Shown in pieces: positions 8,894 through 18,825 of a DNA stretch of 47,182 nt. The stretch comes from Terfezia claveryi (lineage: Eukaryota > Ascomycota > Pezizomycetes > Pezizales > Pezizaceae), in contig WHUX01000316.1 of NCBI GenBank assembly GCA_015179025.1, positions 1 to 47,182 of the forward strand. Reading direction: 5' to 3'. The position numbers and the translations under genes are program-made. Within the stretch, counting starts at the first letter, position 1, and each line of letters starts with the position of its first letter. The notes beneath the pieces were generated by a model. That model was given only the letters and a program-made list of their open reading frames with translations, did no database searches and was not told the origin of the DNA.

Positions 8894-10303
8894 GAAGAGG
8901 CAGGCCTTATAGGAGAGGATATTGATGCAGACGACCATCTTATCCAGCTAGAAGATCCCTCACTAGAAAGCATTGACGTATCAAGATGGCCTAGACGGAA
9001 CAGTGGCTTATTAGAGGTACCGCCAGAATACAAATTGGAGGTTTTGAGACAGTGTCATGACAGCAAGGTTGCAGGACACTGGGGGAAAGCGCGCACAGAA
9101 GAACTTGTTAGTCGCAATTTTGTATGGGAAAACTGGCAGGAAGATGTAGCATCCTACATCGCAGGGTGTTTGCCTTGTCAAAAGGCCAAATCGGACCGGC
9201 ATTCAAGGCAAACAAAGCTAGTACCCATGCCAACAGGAAACCTGCCTTGGGAGGAAATTGCGATGGATTTTGTGGGGGAATTACCAGATTCTGAGGGTTT
9301 TAATGCAATTTTGGTGATAACAGACAGATTCACCAAGATGCAGCGGTATATAGCTGCAAAAACAACCTGGACAACGGAAGATGTGGCCAACACCTATATT
9401 AATAATATTTGGAAATTGCATGGCCTACCAAGATATATCACTTCCGACCGAGGACCGCAATTTGCCTCAGAAATGTTCCGGCAGATGAATAAAAAGCTAG
9501 ATATTCATCTCCGATTATCTACCGCCCACCACCCTCAAACAGATGGGTTGTCTGAACGAGCAATTCAGACACTCAAACAATACCTTCGAATATTTTGCCA
9601 TGACCGCCAAAATCGCTGGGCAAAATGGTTACCCTTAGCTGAGTTCGCATACAACTCGACCTCAACCTCAACCCATGGATACTCGCCTTTTAGGTCCCTC
9701 TATGGATTTGACCCCAGAACAATCCACCTTAATACTGACTATCAGCTAACCTCGCCAGCGGCTGAAGAATGGCTGGACCGCATGACTACAGTACATAGCC
9801 AGATCCATGACATTCTCAAACATATCAATGATAAAAGAAGTTCAACGTCTATAGAGAAGGCTAGAACATTCGAACCTGGCAACCAAGTACTGGTAGATCG
9901 TCGGAATCTCACGGTCAAAGCAGGGAACAATCGATCCCTAATGACTAAGTGGATCGGCCCCTATAAGGTGGTACGGAGAGTCGGAACACATGAATATGAA
10001 CTCGATATACCGAAGGGTATCAGGTTGCATAGGGTTATACACACCACCCTGCTAAAGCCATTCCATGACCGAGCAGACCCACAGGCCATGGATGTGGAAG
10101 AAGATGAAGACATTGAGTATGGTGTCGAGGAAATTGTAGATTCGGTACGTAGGAAAGGCAAGGTCTTGTACCGAATCCGATGGCAGGGGTACAGCCCTGA
10201 AGACGATACCTGGCAAACTTTGGATACTATGTCATGCAGGAATGAAGTGAGAGCATTTCATGACAAGTTTCCAAGGAAACCCAGAGATACGCGATTTTGC
10301 TGA
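8894..10303 (+). CDS. Integrase with C-terminal chromodomain, cut off from pol by one stop
   Basis: The frame is the same as upstream pol and open from 8894; the first ATG inside is after 9200, and a natural start is unlikely. The zinc domain HHCC is complete (H..H in HDSKVAGHWG, C..C in GCLPCQKAK, about 9056-9187). The DDE core has MDFVGELP, TSDRGPQF and GLSERAIQT, so all three acidic residues are present. After a basic linker and the post-integrase block (WIGPYKVVRRVGTHEYELD) comes a chromodomain at about 10120-10290 (VEEIVD, YRIRWQGYSPEDDTW), which in chromoviruses steers insertion to modified histones. With the TAA at 8891, integrase can be made only by readthrough or supplied in trans. 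Confidence 0.92.
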   Translation, partial: EEAGLIGEDIDADDHLIQLEDPSLESIDVSRWPRRNSGLLEVPPEYKLEVLRQCHDSKVAGHWGKARTEELVSRNFVWENWQEDVASYIAGCLPCQKAKSDRHSRQTKLVPMPTGNLPWEEIAMDFVGELPDSEGFNAILVITDRFTKMQRYIAAKTTWTTEDVANTYINNIWKLHGLPRYITSDRGPQFASEMFRQMNKKLDIHLRLSTAHHPQTDGLSERAIQTLKQYLRIFCHDRQNRWAKWLPLAEFAYNSTSTSTHGYSPFRSLYGFDPRTIHLNTDYQLTSPAAEEWLDRMTTVHSQIHDILKHINDKRSSTSIEKARTFEPGNQVLVDRRNLTVKAGNNRSLMTKWIGPYKVVRRVGTHEYELDIPKGIRLHRVIHTTLLKPFHDRADPQAMDVEEDEDIEYGVEEIVDSVRRKGKVLYRIRWQGYSPEDDTWQTLDTMSCRNEVRAFHDKFPRKPRDTRFC

Positions 10304-10767
10304 AAAAGCCATCCATTGTCTACGTCTATACTATTGTCTACCAAACTCACAACAATACATATTGTCCCTCGAAACTATACCACACTAGTGTGGTATAGTT
10401 TGGCCATTGCGTGCACTCCTTAGAGTCACGTTTATAGCCAATTATCTACGCCATAGCCTACGCCGTCACAACTACCTACGCCTGCAAGGTTAAGGCATGA
10501 GGTCATACCTTTCCTACCTTTTATTGGCTTTTTCCCACTGGGTTTTGCTAATAAAAAGGGAGGTTTTACTGGTGACCGAACCATATTGACAATATGATAG
10601 GGCACACCGGCCACCGAATGGGCCCCACGATCGATGAGTCGATTAGATTGGGATGTTGGAACCTGGCATTAGCAGCGGGAACCAAAGGTTGTGGCCCATT
10701 TATACTCATATTGAGAGGAACATGTACCATGAGCCCTGAGGTCAGCAGTCGGGACGACCTGCTTTTC
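10304..10767. other. Gypsy 3' untranslated region with a perfect 30-bp palindrome
   Basis: No gene is seen between the pol stop and the polypurine tract. Positions 10372-10401 are a perfect palindrome whose left arm is AAACTATACCACACT. The rest is unremarkable. Confidence 0.8.
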
Positions 10768-10779
10768 AAGGGGGGGTAA
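10768..10779 (+). promoter_or_regulatory. Polypurine tract
   Basis: AAGGGGGGG followed by TAA lies directly before the 3' LTR. This is the usual plus-strand primer of LTR retrotransposons. Confidence 0.88.
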
Positions 10780-11489
10780 TGTTATGAATCTCACGTGAGG
10801 GTGGTCTACGCAGAGGCGGAAAACCGAAGCCGACAGCCGCTGAGGCCAACGACGTGGATTGATCACCCACAGCAGGTCTAGCAATGGGCCCTCTAGCTCA
10901 TACCTATGGGTTGAGTAGAGAGACTGGCCGGGACAAGGAAGTGTGTGCACCGTTCTAGCGATGACCAAGAGGGTTGGGGCTAGGTCGTATTGGCTTATGG
11001 GATAACTGCTTCTTACGGAGGACCGGTTCAAGGCATATTCGATTTCCAATCATTGATTTCCAAGCCGCTGATGTCTACGTTGTTGATTTGCAAGCATGTC
11101 TCCGTTTCCCTTATTTCCAATCAATGATTTGCAATCATTGATTTTCAAGCTGCTCCGTCATTGATTCCTAAGCTGCTTATATCTCCGTCATTGATTTGCA
11201 ATCATGTCTCCGAGGTTTAGGAAGCTCATGCCGTGAGCATGTGGGGGGGGTCAGGACAATCCCCGAGATGTCTATATAAGGGGCCTCTGCCACCTAGATA
11301 GAAAGGGCAGAACCCAAGCACTGTCTTGTATACTTCTTCGAAAGCCTAAGCACTATATCTCCTTGATCTCTACACTTTCGTCACCCTCGCACACCCGTCC
11401 CTGTTGTGCTAGCTCCACTAAACGCCACTAGAAGCTCGCTAAGCTCTTTACCTCATAATTGGCCCGGACTAGACTGTCCGCCCCTAACA
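10780..11489 (+). repeat. 3' LTR of the gypsy element
   Basis: It is the same 710-bp sequence as 5077-5786 except for C at 10830 and G at 11082. It is followed by the target duplication CACAT at 11490. Confidence 0.97.
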
Positions 11490-11494
11490 CACAT

Positions 11495-12434
11495 CCTTGT
11501 CTCGTTCAAACAACTCTGCAGTACAGCTGCCTCCCTTGACACACGCGGCAACTGCCTCCGCGTGTCTCGTGTCCCTTGCCCTCTGCCTCTCTTGCCTCTT
11601 GCCCTTGCCCCCCCCGTCTCAGCCTTCCCCTGGTCACACACGTAGCGTTCCTACGTGTGTCTTACCCTAGCCTTTCCCCAGATCACACACGTAGCGCTCC
11701 TACGTGTGCGATTGCCCCTTGCCACTTCCCCGGCGTACCCCTTGGTCGCCTTGTCCCCCAGAGCCCTCGTTACAGTCTCCAGGATCTCATGGCCTCTGGC
11801 TATTGCGCGATCTATGCTTTCCGGCTGGATTGCTGCCGCTCCGAATGTGCTGTAACTGTTAAGAGTTCTGTATGCGGAGCCTTTTATTATCACAACGAGG
11901 CGTCCGCTGTCTTTCCATCCTAGGGTGACCGGATGGAACATGCGCCTTGGGGGCATGTTCGAACCGTTATGGGTTGACAGGTGAAACTATACCCTAGAAG
12001 CGTGGTATGGTTTGGAGAGATCACGTGACGGGTTAAGCGGGGATGTTGTGACGGCGGGCTGTTATGACATGGTGGGGTGTTGTGACGGTATGACGGCGGG
12101 GTGTTGTGACGGCAGGTCTCGTGTCCGTACGTCAGCCAGGTAACGATGCCTTTGTTCCGTTAGCCGGCCGGAATGGTGTGTTGCTGTTGGTCCTTATTGG
12201 TCGGGCGGTGGTGTGGGAGTTATCAAATCCCTGATAGGCTCTTGAAGGTGTGATCGGGCAGTGTGGCTCGACGTGGCAAACACGCTAAGATACAGTGTGG
12301 GCCAGAAGAATTGCAGGTTATCGTGGGAATTGATAACTTAAAGGACGGGGGAAAGTATGAAGATGGGGACTTGGAGGACTGAAACTAGAATATGTTGTGC
12401 TCTATGTCGCGCTCTCTTGGATGAACTTGTTTAG
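11495..12434. other. GC-rich unassigned sequence with twin hairpins
   Basis: I recognise no protein. Two hairpins with arms CACACGTAG/CTACGTGTG and 5-base loops (11636-11660 and 11686-11708) sit in a tandem duplication of about 49 bp. Around 11984-12015 an imperfect inverted repeat AAACTATACC...GTGGTATGGTTT resembles the palindrome in the gypsy 3' region. Around 12046-12120 a GTTGTGACGGCGGG-like motif repeats. Frames on both strands at 11576-11956 are open, but they look like a by-product of the high GC content. Confidence 0.5.
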
Positions 12435-14225
12435 GTGCCTGGGGGCCTTCTGTGTGCGGAGATATGGACGAATCCGCACTTTTTGGTCTGTGTTGGAGTG
12501 AATGCCATACAAACCATGGTTCGAAGTATGCTAATTAATGTACAGGACAAGCGCCTTTGGGTAGAGGCATGCTCTGTTTCAGTATATATTAGAAACCGCT
12601 TACCTCATTCTCATCTTTAGGGCAAAACACCCTACAAAGTACTCTTCAAATCTAAGCCTTCAATAGCTCATCTCCTACCTTTTGGAGAGACTTGCTACAT
12701 TCATATCCATGAGGATCAATGGATGCCCGGTAGCAAGCTCTACTCAAGAGCAGAGAAAGCTGTTTTGTTAGTTATACAGATTCTTCTTCTATATATAGAA
12801 TCCAGCTTGCAAATAAGCGCATAGTAGCTATACGAGCTGCGAATTGCACATCCTCAGTACCACCCTCCTCAATCTCAGCTGCACCCATGCCCACACCCAC
12901 ACCCACAATCGCACCCATCCCATACCAGCTTCTATTGTATCTGCACCCATACTAACCTCTACTGCTCCCGCGTCTGCACCTACATTTATACTCGCATCCG
13001 CACCTACATCTGCACCTGCACCCGCACCCATACTCATACCCACACTACCTTATAGGTATGACTTTCGTCCATGCAAGCAAGTCAAATCTACTACTATAGC
13101 TCAAGACGAACTTGCTTTACTTTCATCAGATATCAAAGAACCACAGATATATGTGCAGGCAATATCATGTTCTGACTCACCCAGATGGTTTCAAGCAATG
13201 CAAGCAGAGCTCAGTGTTTTAGCAGATCAAGGTGTTTGGGAGGTTGTACCAACTCCGCTAAATCGCAATATCGTCGGCAGCAAATGGGTTTTCAAAATTA
13301 AGCGGGATGCAGCAGGAAATGTAAGTCGGTATAAGGTAAGATTAGTAGCTCAAGGATTTTCGCAACAGTTAGGAACCGATTTTGATGAGATTTTCTCCCC
13401 TGTTGTGCGCTACGATTCTCTTCGATTACTTATAGCACTATCAATTACCTTTAGCTGGCCGCAACCAGATTAGCTAGATATTAAAAGTGCTTTCCTTTAT
13501 GGCAACTTGTTAGACGAGATTTTTATGGCCCTACCTCCAGAATCCGAACAACCAGGCAAATGCACAAAGCTAAAGCGTTCTATATATGGATTGAAGTAAT
13601 CCTCGAGACAGTGGCATGGAACATTGACTGCCTTTCTTAGGCCACTTAGCTATGAACCTACTAATTTTGACCCTTGTGTCCTAGTTCATACAAGTAATGA
13701 AATTATGGTCGCTATCTATATTGACGATATCACAATATTTGGAAAAGCCACATCCCTCAGACACGACCTCAAAGAATCACTTAAAAAGGAGTTCGACTTT
13801 AGTGATCTTGGGCCTCTGAACTGGTTATTAGGCATCCAAATTCAATGGCAATCAGATCAGCAATCTCTTATCTTGTCACAGCGAGCATATATAGACTAGT
13901 TATTGGTAAAGTTCGGTATGCAACCATGCAATCTGGTTAAGATTCCCCTGAATTCCAACCAACGCTTAGATATTACAGAAGGTTATCTTGATCTTACTGA
14001 TACCTCAACTTACCACCAAATAATTGGCTCAATAATGTATCTTGTAATAGGTACATGACCTGACTTGTCGTTTACGGTATTGGCCCTCTCCCAGTTGCCA
14101 TCTCAACCTACTAAGGCTCACATGGGTGCACTTAGTAAACAGGTCTTACGTTACCTAAAACAGATGCAAGATCTTAAGCTCACTTACACTGGCAATTGTC
14201 CTAAGCCAGATTTAGCCTTGGCTGG

Positions 14226-14689
14226 TATTGAAGGTTAATGAGCAGCGGCGAATCACAGATTCAATAAAGAAGACTTCACCACGATCAAGTGGTAGACAAT
14301 ATATGATCACGTATATAACGAATAGATCAAGCGAGAGGTCAAGCGAAGAGGTAGGTCAAGCGAAGAGCTTAAGTGAAGAGCTTAAGCAAGTACTTGTAGA
14401 GTAAGTTAATTGAGTTACTTATCGAGACAAGTATTGCGAGTATCGCAGAGATATATAGACATCAGACGCCAGTAACATGAATAGAAAGCAACAGCGACAC
14501 TGTGATGTCATATACAATAGAAAACAAGAATATACCGTGATGTCATGATGTAGAGCGCCTCATGAATCATGTGGCGGCCGGCGTCGTAGTACAAGGTGTA
14601 AGCTTGTTTAGGCGAACGCCAGTACATCATGTGGCGGCTATTGTAACACAGGGTGTAAGCTGGTACAGGTTAGACGAGTATGTTTAACA
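14226..14689 (+). mobile_element. Solo LTR (family B) inserted in copia RNase H
   Basis: The 464-bp insert begins TATTGAAGGTTAATGAGC and ends GTTTAACA. The duplication GCTGG lies on both sides (14221-14225, 14690-14694). Removing the insert and one GCTGG rejoins the RNase H frame exactly at LAGFSDADY, which proves the boundaries. A related copy starts at 45031. The first bases TATTG may be TGTTG altered by RIP. A TATATAGAC promoter-like motif and short AAGCGAAGAG/GTCAAGCG repeats lie inside. Confidence 0.88.
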
Positions 14690-14787
14690 GCTGGTTTTTC
14701 AGATGCTGATTATGCAGTAGACCGATTAGACCACAAATCTACTACGGGCTACATTTTCCAGTTTAGCACGGAACACAGTCTGCTAGC

Positions 14788-14840
14788 TCTCGGAGATATC
14801 GTTAGATAAGAGTAACGAGTATTTAAAAATAAAAAAAAAA
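14788..14840 (+). mobile_element. Very short LINE 3' tail with poly-A and target duplication
   Basis: About 53 bp ending in GAGTAACGAGTATTTAAAAA plus an A run is flanked by ACAGTCTGCTAGC (14775-14787) and its copy (14840-14852). The 3' sequence matches the tail of the LINE at 27157. It is a severely 5'-truncated retrotransposition product. Confidence 0.85.
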
Positions 14841-15180
14841 CAGTCTGCTAGCGTGCAGTTAAAAAACAATGTGTCGCAACTTCTACAGTCGAAGCCGAAT
14901 ACATCGCTCTGTCAACTACTGCTAAGCAGCACATGTGGCTCTAGTATGTGCTGAATGAGCTCGGAATTACTATTCCCACTGCCTTAAGCACAGACAATTA
15001 AGGTACACTCGATTTAGCTGAAAATCCTCGCATCAGCGACCGAAGCAAACACATCGAAGTGGCGTACCATCATGTTAGAGACTTAGTTGAGACTGGGAAG
15101 CTCACAGTCTTATACATACGCAGACTTGTACACCAAGCCCCTGCCAGCTCCTAGACTTCACTCGCTTCGACAACCTGTTC

Positions 15181-15846
15181 TTGGATAGATCGTGGTACTC
15201 TTTTTACCTATTTTTTTGCTTCCAATAATTTTTTTCGGTGTTTTTAACGAGACTGCTTCTATCTGTAAGATTACGAGGTTATGCAGAGGAGGAATCTAGA
15301 AGTATGTATATTCAAATAACAACGGAGCTATCTTATGTATCGCTATAAGTCTCAAAGCTTACGGTCCTAGTGCTCTACTACAAAAGAGATGTTTTCCGCG
15401 TACTTTCCGGCTCTTTTATCCTTCGCGCTCTCTGCCCAATTTGCCATATTCGAATATTGGCTTCATACGCTGTTCCATTCAATTTGCCATTTTGGGATAT
15501 CCTGCATTTCCTGTAATATCGACTTATGCCATGTGAGAGTATTTCCTACACTTTCTTAGATAGTTTATTCCTAAAGAGCGAGTGAATACAAAAAAATCAT
15601 GCCCTATAAGTTCCATGTCTGTGATACTGCAATAATTCCTAAGATCCTCTTTTTATCATTCCCTTCCCTCTCTTTTATCCTACATGCTAATAACAAAAAA
15701 ATACTGAACTATTATCATGTCCTCAATATCCCTTCTGACGCCCTGTCCGACTCTCAAATGTGAATTACCTAGCCGAACGTCCCGAAAATCAAACTCCAAC
15801 AAAAAAACCTTTTTATTTAGAGTCTATACGTCTATAGACCCTTAGG
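15181..15846. other. AT-rich stretch without recognisable gene
   Basis: It follows the end of the copia relic and may contain its decayed 3' LTR, but I cannot define the borders. There are several T runs and no coding frame of note. Confidence 0.5.
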
Positions 15847-17248
15847 CTTTCTTTTTTTTGTTTTTTGTAATACTCATTACTCAAATGTGGCCTCATAAGA
15901 GGGCTATGACGAGCCACTCTGGAAACCATTCACGACGAGGCAAATCAATCTTCCAGGTCGACGCAAGCTATATAAGAATAAAAGATAACGCAACCCTCCT
16001 ACAAAAAATGTCGCTCATAAACCCTTATAGAAGAAATAGTCTCAGATATGTTAATAATCTTTGCCGGTAAGACTGTATTTTTCGTCCTGAAATTGGGATT
16101 ACTTCCCTTCCTCAATCTTTTTTCCCCCTCTGGATTGTCCACCTCGGCTCGATACACTACAACAGCAATTCTCTCCTAACGGAGGAATGTGCACGGATGA
16201 GGGGGAATCGAGGGCTGATAAGAATCAGTCGAATGGAGTATGGGGAAAAGGCTTATCGTTAGATTCGTATATGTAAACAAAAATATTATATTCTTAATAA
16301 AGAACACACTGATAAAACCTCTCAAAAAACCTCTTTTCTTTACCTCTGAACCTCTGAACTTTTTCGTATAAATCATTCTTATCCTCCCCATAATCCTCCC
16401 TTTTCTAACGACTAACTTATATTACACGAAAAACTAAAGAACTAACTTTTTCCAATGACAGTCATGCCGATACTGGCACGACTCTCACATCCAACTTTTT
16501 TAACCGAACACTCCGGAATCTTCTTTTCCGACAATCCATCAAAAACAAGAAACTTTTTGTTCAAACTTAAAAAATGACAAAAGAGGTTCCTAATCGAGAC
16601 TCGGACACCTTTCCGTTCGACTTTCAAATTAGACCTAACTGACAAATTCAAGGAAACCTTTTCTCCCACAAAGGTAGGATCCTAGTCGAGAGTCATACCA
16701 AATCATGTGCCTCATCGACCTTGGATCCCTCCTGCAGGCTTTTCTGCTCCTCATTGACAGCAGCAAACCGCTGATCGGATTGCTGCTGATATTCGAGTCT
16801 AAGCTCGGCCATTATGTCTTCCACATATCACCTCATTCCTTCAGGCATGCCCTCTTCCTGGATCCGTTGCGGTCCTGACCTCCTGGCAGGTAGCTGCTCA
16901 TTACCCGGATTCCCGGGCTGATCACCGCTGCCCCGGGAATTCCACACCTTCACAAGTCACCTTTTGTTGCCAACCCGGTACTGATGGCAAATACAGTACA
17001 CGAGGTACCCCCCAATTTCTGGGTCCAAGTCACTAAGCCTGGAGCCGGAGAACGTCTCCTCCATATGGCCGTCATCCCAACATTTCTGTAGGATTCTCGT
17101 AAATGCCTGGCGGGCTTGGGCGGAGGCCAGTGGGGCATTTGGGTCTAGCAACCCGTCGGTTGCCAGTTTATACATCAAGGTTGTTATTTTTGCTTCCTCC
17201 ACGCCTAAGTGCTCTAAACACAGCCCCAGGGCCCTGAAGTTCTAACCG
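15847..17248 (-). mobile_element. LINE derivative with a coiled-coil type ORF1 relic
   Basis: On the minus strand this ends in CATTTGAGTAATGAGTATTAC plus an A-rich tail (at 15850-15890), matching the 3' end of other LINE copies here. The sequence just before it also matches (GAGCCACTCTGGAAACC on the plus strand, compared with GAGCCACCCGGAAACC at 27215). CCTTAGG occurs at both borders (15840 and 17249), suggesting a target duplication. A minus-strand frame at 17202-16700 reads DGLLDPNAPLASAQARQAF and later a Gln/Glu-rich helical stretch, interrupted by stops. I suggest an ORF1-like protein, but I do not recognise its family. The part between 16690 and 15900 is AT-rich with no clear product. 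Confidence 0.5.
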
Positions 17249-17360
17249 CCTTAGGTTCTGGAGTTCGCTGGTAATGGGGAGATTTGTAGGCATTGGATCT
17301 ATTTAGATGTCAGTTTTGCTTCCATGCTTTTAGCCGTGCCTAGGGTGCGCACTTGAGTCA

Positions 17361-17530
17361 GGTTCTGGTTGGTGTTTATAGAAACATAGTGTAGGTTACT
17401 TTGTAGGTAGTTTGTTGCTACTATGGTGTAGCTAGGTTCTGGTTGGTGTTTATAGAAACATAGTGTAGGTTACTTTGTACGTAGTTTGTTGCTACTATGG
17501 TGTAGCTAGGTTCTGGTTGGTGTTTATACG
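17361..17530. repeat. 74-bp tandem repeat, 2.3 copies
   Basis: GGTTCTGGTTGGTGTTTATA starts at 17361, 17435 and 17509. The first two units differ by one base (17406/17480 region). The third is cut where the minisatellite begins. Confidence 0.85.
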
Positions 17531-17975
17531 TAGTGCCTCAGGTGCTGAGGATTTACTTAGCAACAAGCTAGAAGATGGGCGCTGATAAGCCATGGATACC
17601 CCAGTTCTTAGGACCCAGCTAGGAGATGGACACTGATAAGCCATGGCCCAGACGTAGTGCCTCAGGTGCCGAGGACTTACTAAGCAACCAGCTAGAAGAT
17701 GGGCACTGATAAGCCATGGATGCACTTAGCAACCAGCTAGGAGCTGGGCGCTGATAAGCCAGGGATACCCCAGTTCTTAGGACCGAGCTAGGAGATGGAC
17801 ACTGATAAGCCATGGCCCAGACGTAGTGCCTCAGGTGCCGAGGACTTACTAAGTAACCAGCTAGAAGATGGGCGCTGATAAGCCATGGATACCCCTTAGC
17901 AACCAGCTGGGAGATGGGCGCTGATAAGCTATGGATACCCCAGCGCTTAGTACGCAGCCAGGGGATGGACACTGG
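17531..17975. repeat. Minisatellite array, left segment
   Basis: Variants of a unit containing CTTAGCAACCAGCTAGGAGA, TGGGCGCTGATAAGCCATGG and ATACCC alternate with longer units that add CCCAGACGTAGTGCCTCAGG. Open minus-strand frames through it are repeat artefacts. This is the left part of the array interrupted at 17976. Confidence 0.85.
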
Positions 17976-18459
17976 TGTTAGAATGAATGCATTCCGTTCA
18001 TTCCACCCATGCCTTGCTATCTCACATGCAGCCATCTCAACGGCTTGCACATCAGGCTTGCAGATCGTATGGCAAGCATCGGCTTGCACATCGGCCTGCA
18101 CATCATATTGCGTGCTTCCTGCTTAGCCATACGGCTCGCAGCGGTCTGCACATCATATGGCGTGCTTCATGACATTCTTCACACATATGATGTGCTTCAT
18201 GCTAGCTATACGGACATGTGCTTCTTCTTCTACTCCTTTAGGTGTGCGTTCATTCATGTATATATATCCCGTTCGTTTCCTGTTGGATAGAGATAAAAAC
18301 AATCACATAACAACACATCTCTTCACTGAAATACACTTCTCAAATACTCTTCTCTAATACTCTTCTCTACGTGACAATCTCACTTCGCTCATTCGTATTA
18401 TCCTTCAGTGGACATTTGGATCTCACTGCTGCCTATACCTCCCTCCTTTATCTCTTATA
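17976..18459 (+). mobile_element. Solo LTR (family A) in the minisatellite
   Basis: It begins TGTTAGAATGAATGCATTCC and ends CTTTATCTCTTATA. A nearly matching reverse copy is at 44134-44653. Inside are about 50-bp repeats (GCTTAGCCATACGGCTCGCA) and a core promoter-like GTTCATTCATGTATATATAT. The array resumes at 18460 with GGACACTGATAAGCC. A clean target duplication is not seen, probably because array units recombined. Confidence 0.75.
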
Positions 18460-18825
18460 GGACACTGATAAGCCATGGCCCAGACGTATTGTGCCGGCCC
18501 TTTGTAATTAACCCGAAATCCGCCAAATTTGAGGTCCGGCGAAGTTTTCTATCTCAACAACCACAACATATCTTGAACATTAGATTAAAGCATAAACTAA
18601 TAGAATAATGCTTGGAGAACAAGGCTACGCTCTTGGATTTAAAAAAAACAAAGATTGGAGAAAGTTATAGAAGTATAAAGAAGTGATAGTTTATATGTAA
18701 GGGGAGAAGAACGGGATGCTTCCGGGCAGGCCAAACCCACCGGCACCGGCAAGTGGCTGGTGCGCGCTATGCAACAAGCAAATGCAATACTTTCATTCAC
18801 TAGGTACTTATATACAACAAAAAAT

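Larger units (their letters stand above)
5077..11489 (+). mobile_element. Full-length Ty3/gypsy chromovirus, 6413 bp, young
   Basis: Two direct LTRs of 710 bp (5077-5786 and 10780-11489) begin TGTTATGAATC and end CCCCTAACA. They are flanked by a perfect 5-bp target duplication CACAT (5072-5076 and 11490-11494). Reading both LTRs through, I find only two substitutions (5127 versus 10830, and 5379 versus 11082) and no indel, so insertion is recent. The interior order is primer site, gag, protease, reverse transcriptase, RNase H, integrase, chromodomain, polypurine tract. This is the Ty3 order, and the integrase chromodomain marks a chromovirus. Gag and Pol are joined by a -1 frameshift signal. 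One in-frame TAA at 8891 between RNase H and integrase is the only obvious coding lesion. Unlike its neighbours it is not littered with transition-type stops. Confidence 0.97.
12435..15170 (+). pseudogene. Ty1/copia pol relic: end of integrase, reverse transcriptase, RNase H
   Basis: The relic begins inside integrase (RLWVEACSVSVYIRNRLPHS, 12558-12617), then a low-complexity Thr/Ala/Pro linker (12880-13040). Reverse transcriptase follows (GSKWVFKIKRDAAGNVSRYK, RLVAQGFSQ, LDIKSAFLYGNL, catalytic YIDD at about 13717-13728), then RNase H (SDADYAVDRLDHKSTTGYIF; VEAEYIALS; RSKHIEVAYHHVRD). Most of the frame is kept, but stops interrupt it at 13471, 13597, 13897, 14056, 14942 and 14999, each where the family has Gln or Arg. 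The gene is also split by a solo LTR (14226-14689) and a LINE tail (14788-14840). No gag, protease or flanking LTRs are seen. Confidence 0.9.

Noticed and set aside
11576..11956. Open frames on both strands as a host gene
   Set aside because: GC-rich sequence with hairpins and no recognisable motifs; frames overlap on opposite strands without preference.
12828..13043. Minus-strand Gly/Ala/Asp-rich frame
   Set aside because: It is the complement of the low-complexity linker of the copia polyprotein.
17531..17975. Regular repeats resembling a CRISPR array
   Set aside because: Units are contiguous 46-bp and longer minisatellite units without unique spacers, in a eukaryotic transposon context.
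17619..18101. 160-codon minus-strand frame rich in MAYQCPSPS repeats
   Set aside because: It runs through the minisatellite and into the solo LTR; it merely reflects stop-poor repeat units.
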